Assembly (NCBI GenBank): GCA_964369685.1 | Contig: CAYJFB010000015.1 | Span: 1-60,427 of the forward strand | DNA length: 60,427 nucleotides | DNA from: Avidesulfovibrio sp964369685 | GTDB taxonomy: Bacteria; Desulfobacterota; Desulfovibrionia; Desulfovibrionales; Desulfovibrionaceae | Direction: 5' to 3' | In this document: positions 1 to 8,199 of the stretch, in pieces | How the letters are laid out: each line of letters begins with the position of its first letter | Numbering within the stretch: the stretch's first letter is position 1 | Program-made: the position numbers and the translations under genes | Notes under the pieces: model-generated | What the model saw: only the letters and a program-made list of their open reading frames with translations | Told to the model about the DNA's origin: nothing | Databases searched by the model: none

Positions 1-1787
1 ATGTTTGCCATCATCGCGACGTGAAAATGGGCGCCGCCGCCGTTTTCTAAAGAGAAAAAGCCGCATTCATCAAGATATGGACCGATTTGACGATCTTCGG
101 CCAAGCGAAAACGATTGCTTGTGTTAGATTGGGTGCTATCGCGTGCTGTGGTGTCTGTAAAATGAATGTAGTTCGAATCACGCACAACATCGAGTAACGC
201 CTGCCGATCCCCGCGAGGATACACAGATTGTGTGCGTTTTATATTTTTTGCAATGCTCGGTAAGACCACTTCATCGCGCGGTAAACGCGGTGTGCATTTA
301 CTGCGATAGACATCACGTTGAATATGTGGATTATAGCCTTTTGCAGAAATTTCCGCGACCAAACGTGCCAACCGTTCACTTTCCGGCGCCAAATCTTCAT
401 AGCGCATCAATTCCGGTGATTCGGCTACAAACGTGGTTGTGATATCCCCACTGCGGAATCGAGGGTGTTGGACGATTTGACGATAATACGGAATGGTGGT
501 TTTGATTCCGCCAATGACATATTCACTCAACGCACGATCCATGATCCCCAGCATTTTATGCCAGTCGGGAGCAAAAGCGATCAACAAGGCACCCGCAGAA
601 TCATAATTTGAAGGAAACTCATAGCCTGCGCCAATGTTGGAGTCCACACGCACCCCGGGACCGCCCGGAGACAAATAACGGGTAATTAAACCGGAATTTG
701 GACTGAAATTTTCTTGAGGATCTTCGCAGTTGATCCGCACTTGCATGGCCGAGTGTGTCGGCTTGGTTGTGTTCTCGCGCAGGCGCAATTCCGCACCAAA
801 AGCGACAGCAATTTGTTCTTCAACAAGGTCAATACCGTAACGGCATTCAGTAATACCGTGCTCAACTTGCAAACGAGTGTTGACTTCGATCAGATACGGT
901 TCGCCACTTTGGGTAACCAAAAATTCAACTGTTGCCAACGAATAATAGCCGACGCCCTGTACCAATTTACGTGCATAGTCTTTAAGACGATCACGCAATT
1001 CAGGAGTCATCCCCGTCCACGGTGAAGGTGTCAGTTCGACCAATTTTTGGTTATTCCGTTGTACGGAACAGTCGCGTTCGTCAAAGGCAAACACGTTGCC
1101 GTGCATGTCGGCGATGACCTGAATTTCAATATGGCGTACGTTTTCAAGATATTTTTCCACAAAAAGTCGTGGATTGCCAAATGAAGCCTGTGCCATGGTT
1201 GAGGCTTTAAAAAAGGCGTCTTCAAGTTCTTCCATATCACGCACAAGGAATATACCGCGTCCGCCGCCGCCACCTTCGGCTTTGAGCATGATCGGCAAAC
1301 CGATTTCTTGTGCAAGTTGTCTGGCCAAGGGAATATCCACAGCACCTTCAGAGCCGGGAACTGTAGGAACATCAAGAGATTTCGCAATATTACGAACTTG
1401 AACTTTATTGCCGAGCAAATTCATTGTTTTGGCAGTAGAACCAATAAATGTAATGCCCGCAGCCGCACATTTTTGAGGAAAAACTTCGTCCTCAGAAGCA
1501 AAACCCCATCCCGGATGGATGGCAATAATTCCACGCTGTTTTGCTTTGGCAATAATCAAATCGACATCAAGATATGCACGGGGATCGGCACCCAGTTGCA
1601 ACAGTTCTTGTGCGGCAGACGCAGCCGGAGAAGCCGTATCAATATCCGTCGCCGTGATGACCGGAATGGCATCAAAGCGTTCTCGAATGGCACGACAAAT
1701 ACGTCGTGCAGGGATAACACGGTTAGCCACAAGGATGGGTTTTCCGCGAACTTCGTCCAGAACCTGCTCAAATGTTTTGATGCTCAT
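1..1787 (-). CDS. pyc: pyruvate carboxylase, N-terminal part (runs off the left edge)
   Basis: Biotin- and ATP-dependent carboxylation of pyruvate to oxaloacetate in the cytoplasm. The 595 codons present cover the whole biotin carboxylase half: N-terminal Rossmann region (VANRVIPARRICRAIRERF), ATP-grasp glycine loop (KAEGGGGGRG), the EIQVIAD and ERDCSVQRNNQK segments, and the catalytic IEVNTRLQVEHGITE stretch. The reading frame continues through a linker into AEDRQIGPYLDE and ENGGGAHFHVA, the entry to the carboxyltransferase domain, so this is a single-chain enzyme, not a separate accC. Start ATG at 1787 follows an AGAGGG ribosome site. The carboxyltransferase and biotinyl domains lie outside the window. 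Family is certain; the full length is inferred. Confidence 0.93.
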   Translation of the reverse strand, partial: MSIKTFEQVLDEVRGKPILVANRVIPARRICRAIRERFDAIPVITATDIDTASPAASAAQELLQLGADPRAYLDVDLIIAKAKQRGIIAIHPGWGFASEDEVFPQKCAAAGITFIGSTAKTMNLLGNKVQVRNIAKSLDVPTVPGSEGAVDIPLARQLAQEIGLPIMLKAEGGGGGRGIFLVRDMEELEDAFFKASTMAQASFGNPRLFVEKYLENVRHIEIQVIADMHGNVFAFDERDCSVQRNNQKLVELTPSPWTGMTPELRDRLKDYARKLVQGVGYYSLATVEFLVTQSGEPYLIEVNTRLQVEHGITECRYGIDLVEEQIAVAFGAELRLRENTTKPTHSAMQVRINCEDPQENFSPNSGLITRYLSPGGPGVRVDSNIGAGYEFPSNYDSAGALLIAFAPDWHKMLGIMDRALSEYVIGGIKTTIPYYRQIVQHPRFRSGDITTTFVAESPELMRYEDLAPESERLARLVAEISAKGYNPHIQRDVYRSKCTPRLPRDEVVLPSIAKNIKRTQSVYPRGDRQALLDVVRDSNYIHFTDTTARDSTQSNTSNRFRLAEDRQIGPYLDECGFFSLENGGGAHFHVAMMAN

Positions 1788-2461
1788 CAAAAGCCCTCTA
1801 TTTCTGGTTTGGTGACCATTCCTGAATGGGTCAATATAATCGATTAAAGATATTACAACAAAAACAACGAATTATTTCATAACAATACACTGCAGGGATC
1901 TTTAATCATAAAACGTTTTAATCTTTAAAGTCTATCCCTGTTGAGTCAAATCCAAAGCGCAACGTAGCAGAAAGACTGCTCATTAACAAGGCTTCGTATC
2001 TCTCTTTTTCTCAACGGAATGTTGAGCAACGTGTTTCAAGAGGCTATCCTATAATTATGGATCTTTCTGTTGTTTTACGGTTATCATGATCCCTAAGAAA
2101 GGTATGTATTCTATGACGCTTCTGAAACCAAAAGCCTATTGTCTGTCATGACATAGCATATGTTTAAAAAAAAGAAAATATTTTCTGTATCTTGCGTATG
2201 ACAAAAAGATATTCTCATTATAATATGTTTTTTTTGTTGTTATACTTTTTATAAAATACTTTTGGTGCGTTTAATATTCTTTTTATGCTTCTTTAAATAT
2301 AATTTATGATTATTCTTGCTAAAAAAAATGAATACTGATAGCATTATTTTATCTAGCATAAAAAGTGTTTTGTACTTTGTACTATAGATTAAAGACATAT
2401 CACCTTGATTATTCGGCTTGATTCTTTCATTTCACCGTATCAATTTATGGAGGTCTTAAAC
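1788..2461. other. divergent intergenic region between pyc and katA
   Basis: No gene is visible. The stretch is moderately AT-rich near pyc and very AT-rich from about 2150 onward. It must hold the promoters of pyc (minus) and katA (plus). A near-palindrome GACCATTC-CT-GAATGGGTC at 1814-1832 lies about 27 bases upstream of the pyc start and could be an operator. I looked for a PerR or Fur box before katA; an ATAAT/ATTAT pair at 2299-2313 has the wrong spacing for either. Confidence 0.5.
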
Positions 2462-3907
2462 ATGTCTGATAAAAAACTCACGTTTGCCAATGGCGCGCCT
2501 GTTCCCAACAATAACCACGCATTGACCGCAGGTCCTCGTGGTCCGTTGCTCATGCAAGATATATGGTTTTTAGAAAAATTGGCACATTTTGACCGTGAAG
2601 TCTTACCCGAACGCCGTATGCACGCCAAAGGATCCGGAGCACACGGCACATTTGTGGTGACACACGATATTACGCAATATACAAAAGCCGCGATCTTTTC
2701 AGAAATAGGGAAAAAAACAGAAATGTTTGCGCGTTTTTCATCGGTTGCCGGAGAACGAGGTGCTGCCGACGCAGAACGTGATATTCGTGGCTTTGCACTC
2801 AAATTTTATACAGAACAGGGCAACTGGGACATGGTGGGCAACAACACACCGGTCTTTTTTTTACGGGATCCTTTGAAATTTCCCGATCTCAACCATGTCG
2901 TCAAACGCGATCCCCGCACAAATATGCGCAGTGCCCAAGCAAATTGGGACTTCTGGACGCTGTTGCCGGAAGCCTTGCATCAAGTCACAATCACCATGAG
3001 TGATCGAGGTATCCCTGCAGGCTACAGACACATGCATGGTTTTGGCTCACACACATTCAGCTTTATTAATGCAAAAAATGAACGTTTCTGGGTAAAATTC
3101 CATTTCAGATCACAACAAGGCATTAAAAATCTCACCGATCAAGAAGCCGCAGACATCATAGCCAACGATCGTGAAAGCTTCCAACGTGATTTGTATGAAA
3201 GTATCGAACGCGGCGACTTCCCACGTTGGACATTGTTTGTACAAATTATGCCTGAAAAAGAAGCTGACACTGTGCCTTATCATCCTTTTGACTTAACAAA
3301 AGTGTGGCCGCACGGAGACTATCCATTGATTGAGGTGGGTTATTTTGAACTCAATCGTAACCCGGAAAACTATTTTGCCGAAGTGGAACAAGCCGCCTTT
3401 AATCCTGCCAATATTGTTCCGGGAATCAGTTTTTCACCTGACAAAATGCTCCAAGGACGTTTATTTTCCTATGGTGATGCACAACGCTACCGTTTGGGTG
3501 TAAACCATGGACTCATTCCTATCAATCGTCCTCGTTGCCCCTTCCATAGTTATCACCGCGACGGCTTGATGCGTACAGACGGCAATCTCGGATCAACCAT
3601 CCCTTATGAACCAAACAGTCATGGCGAATGGCAAGAACAACCCGATACACAAGAACCACCTCTTGCCATCAATGGCGATGCCGATCGATATAATTATACC
3701 TGCGACGATAACGATTACTACGATCAACCGCGAGCACTGTTCCTTCTTATGAATGATGAACAAAAAAAAGTGCTTTTTGAAAACACCGCACGCGCAATGA
3801 CAGGCACAAGCCCTGAAGTCAAAAAACGGCATATTCAAAATTGTTTCAAAGCACATCCCGATTATGGGCGTGGCGTTGCTACGGCTCTGGGATTGGATAT
3901 CGAATAA
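2462..3907 (+). CDS. katA: haem catalase, small-subunit clade
   Basis: Disproportionates hydrogen peroxide to water and oxygen; cytoplasmic tetrameric haem enzyme. The 481-residue length fits the small-subunit (clade 3) type. Visible motifs: distal His54 in RRMHAKG, RFSSVAGERGAADAERDIRG, the distal Asn pair at 127-128 in GNNTPVFF, and the proximal haem ligand Tyr337 in GRLFSYGDAQRYRLG. An in-frame upstream start at 2405 exists, but GGAGG lies just before the ATG at 2462 and the protein then begins at the usual family position. Single gene with its own terminators. Catalases are used by sulfate reducers for transient oxygen exposure. Confidence 0.96.
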   Translation: MSDKKLTFANGAPVPNNNHALTAGPRGPLLMQDIWFLEKLAHFDREVLPERRMHAKGSGAHGTFVVTHDITQYTKAAIFSEIGKKTEMFARFSSVAGERGAADAERDIRGFALKFYTEQGNWDMVGNNTPVFFLRDPLKFPDLNHVVKRDPRTNMRSAQANWDFWTLLPEALHQVTITMSDRGIPAGYRHMHGFGSHTFSFINAKNERFWVKFHFRSQQGIKNLTDQEAADIIANDRESFQRDLYESIERGDFPRWTLFVQIMPEKEADTVPYHPFDLTKVWPHGDYPLIEVGYFELNRNPENYFAEVEQAAFNPANIVPGISFSPDKMLQGRLFSYGDAQRYRLGVNHGLIPINRPRCPFHSYHRDGLMRTDGNLGSTIPYEPNSHGEWQEQPDTQEPPLAINGDADRYNYTCDDNDYYDQPRALFLLMNDEQKKVLFENTARAMTGTSPEVKKRHIQNCFKAHPDYGRGVATALGLDIE

Positions 3908-3926
3908 ACATTGTTTTTCTGAGAAC

Positions 3927-3973
3927 AAACAGAGAGAGTGTCAAGGCAAGGGCCTTTTTAACTCTCTCTGTTT
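3927..3973 (+). terminator. stem-loop downstream of katA
   Basis: Perfect 13-bp inverted repeat, arm AAACAGAGAGAGT at 3927-3939 and its complement at 3961-3973, starting 20 bases after the katA stop. The loop itself contains a smaller AAGG/CCTT hairpin. T-rich sequence follows only loosely, so it may act as a 3'-end structure rather than a strong terminator. Confidence 0.55.
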
Positions 3974-4063
3974 CAAGTTTCACGAGCTTTTTCAGCGATA
4001 TATATTGCTGTACACACTCCCTCAAAACCCGTTCACCATTCTAAATATAACATTCTTTAATCT

Positions 4064-4100
4064 AAAGGCGTTCTGTCACAACAACAGAACGCCTTTTTCT
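4064..4100 (+). terminator. rho-independent terminator between katA and oadB
   Basis: Arm AAAGGCGTTCTGT at 4064-4076 pairs perfectly with 4084-4096 and is followed by TTTTTCT. It ends plus-strand transcription from katA. The A-rich left flank gives only a weak U-tract on the minus strand, so it serves oadB poorly. Confidence 0.8.
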
Positions 4101-4151
4101 TTGTTTGATAAACAGTGAATGACCTTCACTCAGAAACAAGTCTACATTTGA

Positions 4152-5357
4152 TTATTTGCAAAGAGCCAGTAAAATACCTGCAGCCACAGCAGAACCAATC
4201 ACTCCCGAAACATTGGGTCCCATGGCATGCATCAATAAAAAATTGCTGTCATTTGCTTCAAGGCCAACCTTGTTCACCACACGAGCCGCCATAGGCACGG
4301 CAGACACACCCGCGGCTCCAATGAGTGGATTGACCGGGGTTTTGGAAAAACGATTCATGATTTTTGCACAAACGACTCCCATTGCCGTGGCAAAAATAAA
4401 AGCCAACAGTCCCAAACCAATGATGTATAAAGTTTGTACCGTCAAAAATTGATTGGCTTGTAATTTTGATCCCACAGCCAATCCCAGTAAAATAGTTACA
4501 ATATTAATAAATTCATTTTGTAAGCAATTGGCCAAACGATTGACGACACCACTTTCTTTAACCAAATTGCCAAACGTCAATGCGCCGATAAGCGGACACG
4601 CATCAGGTAACAGCAAGACACACAATCCAAGCACCAACAAAGGAAAAATGATTTTTTCACGGCGTGATACAGGACGAAGTTGCTTCATAGGGATACTGCG
4701 TTCTTCAGAGGTGGTCAAAGCACGCATAATGGGAGGTTGAATAACAGGTACCAAAGCCATATAGGAATACGCCGCCACAGCAATGGCGCCAAGGAGATCT
4801 GGTGCCAAACGCGAAGTGACAAAAATAGACGTGGGACCGTCGGCACCGCCAATGATGCCGATAGAGGCCGCCTCAGGCAAATTGAATCCCAAAAAAATTG
4901 CTAAAATGAGTGTAGAAAAAATACCAAATTGTGCAGCTGCACCGAGCAACGCGGTTTTAGGGTTTGCAATGAGTGGTCCAAAATCCGTCATAGCACCGAC
5001 ACCCATAAAAATAAACAAAGGAAATAATCCATTGGATATGCCTACAGAATAAATGAGACCAAGAAATCCATTGGGACCTGCAATTTCTGCAACAGGAATA
5101 TTGGCTAAAAAACCACCAAACGCAATAGGAATAAGCAAGAGTGGTTCAAATTGTTTTTTGATTCCCAACCACAAAAGAAAAAGACAGACCACAAGCATGA
5201 TCGGGGATCCAAACATAGATAATAATTGTGACACGCCAGAAAGATTTTCAGGGGCAGGTTGAATGAAATTGGCAATACCCGTAGCCTGCCAAAGGGCGTT
5301 GAGGCTTGAGAAAGCCATGTCCGTTCCGTGCATACCGACATCGGTTGTTGCGCTCAT
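4152..5357 (-). CDS. oadB: sodium-pumping decarboxylase beta subunit (oxaloacetate decarboxylase type)
   Basis: Integral membrane subunit of a Na+-translocating decarboxylase; it releases CO2 from carboxybiotin and exports Na+. The 401 residues are mostly hydrophobic helices, with the family signature SIGIIGGADGPTSIFVTS (conserved Asp in the Na+ path) and a C-terminal GAAGVSAVPMAARV segment. The frame extends to 5498, but the ATG at 5357 has AGGAG before it and avoids overlap with the preceding gene. It lies 91 bases after the alpha-subunit gene on the same strand, so they form one operon. Substrate (oxaloacetate versus methylmalonyl- or glutaconyl-CoA) is set by the alpha subunit, which here is of the oxaloacetate type. 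Confidence 0.9.
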   Translation of the reverse strand: MSATTDVGMHGTDMAFSSLNALWQATGIANFIQPAPENLSGVSQLLSMFGSPIMLVVCLFLLWLGIKKQFEPLLLIPIAFGGFLANIPVAEIAGPNGFLGLIYSVGISNGLFPLFIFMGVGAMTDFGPLIANPKTALLGAAAQFGIFSTLILAIFLGFNLPEAASIGIIGGADGPTSIFVTSRLAPDLLGAIAVAAYSYMALVPVIQPPIMRALTTSEERSIPMKQLRPVSRREKIIFPLLVLGLCVLLLPDACPLIGALTFGNLVKESGVVNRLANCLQNEFINIVTILLGLAVGSKLQANQFLTVQTLYIIGLGLLAFIFATAMGVVCAKIMNRFSKTPVNPLIGAAGVSAVPMAARVVNKVGLEANDSNFLLMHAMGPNVSGVIGSAVAAGILLALCK

Positions 5358-5448
5358 ACGTTTTCTCCTGACAAACGGATATAGAATGCTCTCCAATAAG
5401 GTTCCTGTGCATTCACCTGGTCGAGAGCTCTCTTTTGATGACGTGTAC

Positions 5449-7293
5449 TCAAGCAACAATGGTAGCAAGTACTTGACCGACTTGAACCTGATGTCCAACC
5501 TCTATATTGAGCGTATCAAGTGTTCCCGCAACCGATGCTTTAATGTCTATCTCCATTTTCATAGATTCAAGAACAAACAATGTGTCCCCTTCAGCAACAC
5601 GACTTTTGGGAGCAACCAGTACTTTCAAAACATTACCCGGAAGGGCTGCTTTGATTTCTGTACGTTCGCTATTGGTTGTTAACTGGGACACGGAAGCGCT
5701 TTCAGCATGTTGAGCTTGCACGTTCACATCATAGCGCCGCCCATTGACCATGGCTGTGCCACCGTCAAATTGAACAACAAAACGTTTACCTTCAACCTGA
5801 ACGACATAATTATCGGCAGGAGAAGAGGCTGTTTTTTCTGCCGATTGTGTTTTAGGTTGTTCGTTGCTTAATTCGTTGGCAGGTTCAATTTTCCGAACCA
5901 TAGCTTGTGCTTTACCCTGTAAAAAGAGAATACCTTTACTTTCGCAGGTCGCTGCAATCATGATATTTTCTTCAGTAACGGGCAAATTGGCTTCTTCCAA
6001 AGCCTTCGTGGCTACAGCGATACCGAGTTTGGGATTTTCGTCATTGATTTCACGAGGATTTCTGGTTGTCGGCTCTTTACCGAGTTGCTCTGTGGCAATA
6101 CGCATGATTTCAGAATCCGGCGAACATGGAGTTTTACCAAAATAGCCCAACACCATCTTACCATACCCGTCGGCTATTTTTTTCCAATCGCCAAACATAA
6201 CATTATTGAACGCTTGTTGAAAATAAAATTGAGAAACAGGTGTCACTGAAGTGCCATATCCACCTTTTTCTACGACTTCGCGCATAGCCATAACAATCTG
6301 TGGGTATTTGTCCAAGATTCCGTTATCACGCAACATTTGTGTATTTGCCGTGAGTGCTCCGCCGGGTACGGGTGAAAAAACGATTTCAGGATTAACCATA
6401 TAGGCTTCAGGCGGCATAAAATATGTACTCAAGCAGTCTTTAAGAACACTTTCTGCCACGAGTAATTTGTCAATATCATATCCGAGATCATACGGTGTAT
6501 CTTTCAACGCATGCCACATAGTGATGTGATCAGGCTGGCATGTGCCGCCGGATAACGGCGCCATAGCCAAATCAATACCGTCTGCCCCTCCGTCAAGCGC
6601 GGCTTTATAGGCTAAAACACTGATGCCTGCAGTTTCATGTGAATGAAAACGGATAGGAATATCATGACCAAGTAACGCTCTGGCAGCTTTGATGGTTTCA
6701 TATACTGTATTTGGCGTGGCAGTACCTGAAGCATCTTTAAAGGCCACGCTGTCAAAAGGCACACCGCTGTCAAGAATGGCGCGTAAGGTTTTCATATAGA
6801 AAGCAGGTGTGTGCGCGTCTGTACAGCCGCAACCGGATGATAAAGCCATCATGGTGACAACAATTTCATGACGCAATCCTGCATTTTTTATACAATGTCC
6901 TGAAAAAATAAGATTTTCGACATCATTGAGGGCATCAAAGTTGCGAATGGTCGTGATGCCGTGTTTGGCAAACATTCTTGCGTGTAAATCAATGATGTCA
7001 GAGGACTGGGAAACAAGACCAACCACATTGACGCCGCGAGCCAAAGATTGCAAATTAATATCGGGGCCGACTGTGGCACGAACAGCATCCATATTATCAA
7101 AAGGATTTTCGTTATTATAAAAAGCCATAGATTGAAACAGCGCGCCGCCGGCGGTTTCAAAATGAGTGATTCCCGCTTCTTTGGCAGCTTCAAGAGCCGG
7201 TAAATAATCTTTGGTAAAAACTCGTGCCCCAAGGCATGACTGAAATCCGTCTCTGAACGATGTATCCATCACACTGATACGTTTTGTCTTCAT
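5449..7293 (-). CDS. oadA: oxaloacetate decarboxylase alpha subunit / pyruvate carboxylase subunit B, with biotinyl domain
   Basis: Carboxyltransferase that moves CO2 from oxaloacetate to biotin. Order of domains: HMGL-like TIM barrel from residue 1 (MDTSFRDGFQS replaces the more usual DTTLRDGHQS), with the lysine loop SVAFKDASG and metal-binding IRFHSHET; then a conserved PYC_OADA region; an Ala/Glu-rich linker; and a biotinyl domain with LESMKMEI, biotin lysine at 579 of 614. The start at 7293 has AAGGAAAAG upstream; an in-frame start at 7359 lacks such a site. With oadB it makes a membrane pump. No gamma (OadG) gene is adjacent. Alternative: subunit B of a two-part pyruvate carboxylase, less likely given oadB. 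Confidence 0.9.
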   Translation of the reverse strand: MKTKRISVMDTSFRDGFQSCLGARVFTKDYLPALEAAKEAGITHFETAGGALFQSMAFYNNENPFDNMDAVRATVGPDINLQSLARGVNVVGLVSQSSDIIDLHARMFAKHGITTIRNFDALNDVENLIFSGHCIKNAGLRHEIVVTMMALSSGCGCTDAHTPAFYMKTLRAILDSGVPFDSVAFKDASGTATPNTVYETIKAARALLGHDIPIRFHSHETAGISVLAYKAALDGGADGIDLAMAPLSGGTCQPDHITMWHALKDTPYDLGYDIDKLLVAESVLKDCLSTYFMPPEAYMVNPEIVFSPVPGGALTANTQMLRDNGILDKYPQIVMAMREVVEKGGYGTSVTPVSQFYFQQAFNNVMFGDWKKIADGYGKMVLGYFGKTPCSPDSEIMRIATEQLGKEPTTRNPREINDENPKLGIAVATKALEEANLPVTEENIMIAATCESKGILFLQGKAQAMVRKIEPANELSNEQPKTQSAEKTASSPADNYVVQVEGKRFVVQFDGGTAMVNGRRYDVNVQAQHAESASVSQLTTNSERTEIKAALPGNVLKVLVAPKSRVAEGDTLFVLESMKMEIDIKASVAGTLDTLNIEVGHQVQVGQVLATIVA

Positions 7294-7456
7294 GACGACT
7301 TTTCCTTGTATTCGGTTCAATATTCGGTTCATTCCAGCGGACTGTATTGTATAAAACATATTCAGCCCCCTTAAAACACTTTTGATACCGTCACTCTTTG
7401 TCTATAAGTATTTTGATTGTTCCCCCTTTGAATCCAATACACTGCAAAACGTTTTC

Positions 7457-7474
7457 ATTGATTATATGATCAAT
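7457..7474. promoter_or_regulatory. FNR/CRP-like inverted repeat upstream of oadA
   Basis: ATTGAT and ATCAAT separated by six bases. Half-sites resemble those of FNR-family regulators, but FNR sites normally have a four-base spacer, so the assignment is weak. It is about 165 bases before the oadA start. Confidence 0.35.
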
Positions 7475-7650
7475 AAGAACGAAAAGTGTATTGCTCAACA
7501 CTTTCTTAACCTATTGTAATTAATATAATTATACCTAAAATAATATTTTGTCAATACTAAAAAGTTGTATTGTATGCAAAACTAAAAAAAGAACTGTATT
7601 TTTTTATTGATAGTTGATATTTACAAGATTTTTATTTTTAAAAAATATAT

Positions 7651-7680
7651 TATATTATACGAATGCATTCGTATAATATA
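7651..7680. promoter_or_regulatory. perfect 30-bp palindrome
   Basis: Half-arm TATATTATACGAATG at 7651-7665 is followed at once by its exact complement, with no loop. The G/C-containing core ATACGAAT-GC-ATTCGTAT resembles TetR-type operators in size and symmetry. No T-tract follows on either strand, so it is not a terminator. It lies midway between two divergent genes. Confidence 0.55.
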
Positions 7681-8199
7681 TCTAACTTGCAAAAACGAGA
7701 AATAAAATAAAAAATTTTTTCATCATTTATTTTGTGAAAGTAAAATTTTTTCTATCTTTATATTTTTACTATTCAATAAAACCACAATCAAACATTTTGC
7801 ACATCAAAAGATGACGAATATCTATATGATTATTATATCAAAACAAGACAACTTTTTGCTTATTCTTGTGTCACAAAACATTATTCATTGAAGATTTGTA
7901 TATTTTCTGTACAACTAAAAACAAGATTATTTAAGCTTCGGTTGTTTGATAGACCATCTCTATAAAACAATACAAAACGATGACTATTTATTTTAATAAC
8001 CAGGCTATTTATTTATATATTTTTTACCTTATTTACATTTTATATACGATATGGTTGCTATTTTTTGTGAAGAGTACCATACTCTAAGCGTGTTGTTTTA
8101 CCACGTTATGATATTTAAACGAACCTTTGATTGATGGCTGTATTGACTTGTTTTATCTTTAAAAACTGCCTTAAGAGCGGTATGGATGGAGAAAGCATT

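Larger units (their letters stand above)
7294..8199. other. long AT-rich divergent promoter region (oadA / chemoreceptor)
   Basis: About 900 bases without a credible gene. It carries four inverted repeats that look regulatory: ATTGAT-N6-ATCAAT at 7457-7474, AAAGTGT-N8-ACACTTT at 7483-7504, a perfect 30-bp palindrome at 7651-7680, and AGAGTA-N3-TACTCT at 8071-8085. The first two are nearer oadA, the last is nearer the chemoreceptor. No homologue of a known operator can be named from sequence alone. Confidence 0.6.

Noticed and set aside
1909..1920. TAAAACGTTTTA palindrome between pyc and katA
   Set aside because: Only 12 bp, fully explained by AT-richness; no second copy nearby.
2299..2313. 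Possible PerR/Fur box before katA (ATAAT...ATTAT)
   Set aside because: Spacer is five bases instead of one; in such AT-rich DNA the match is expected by chance.
7741..8100. Replication origin or DnaA boxes in the AT-rich region
   Set aside because: No TTATCCACA-type boxes and no dnaA/dnaN nearby.
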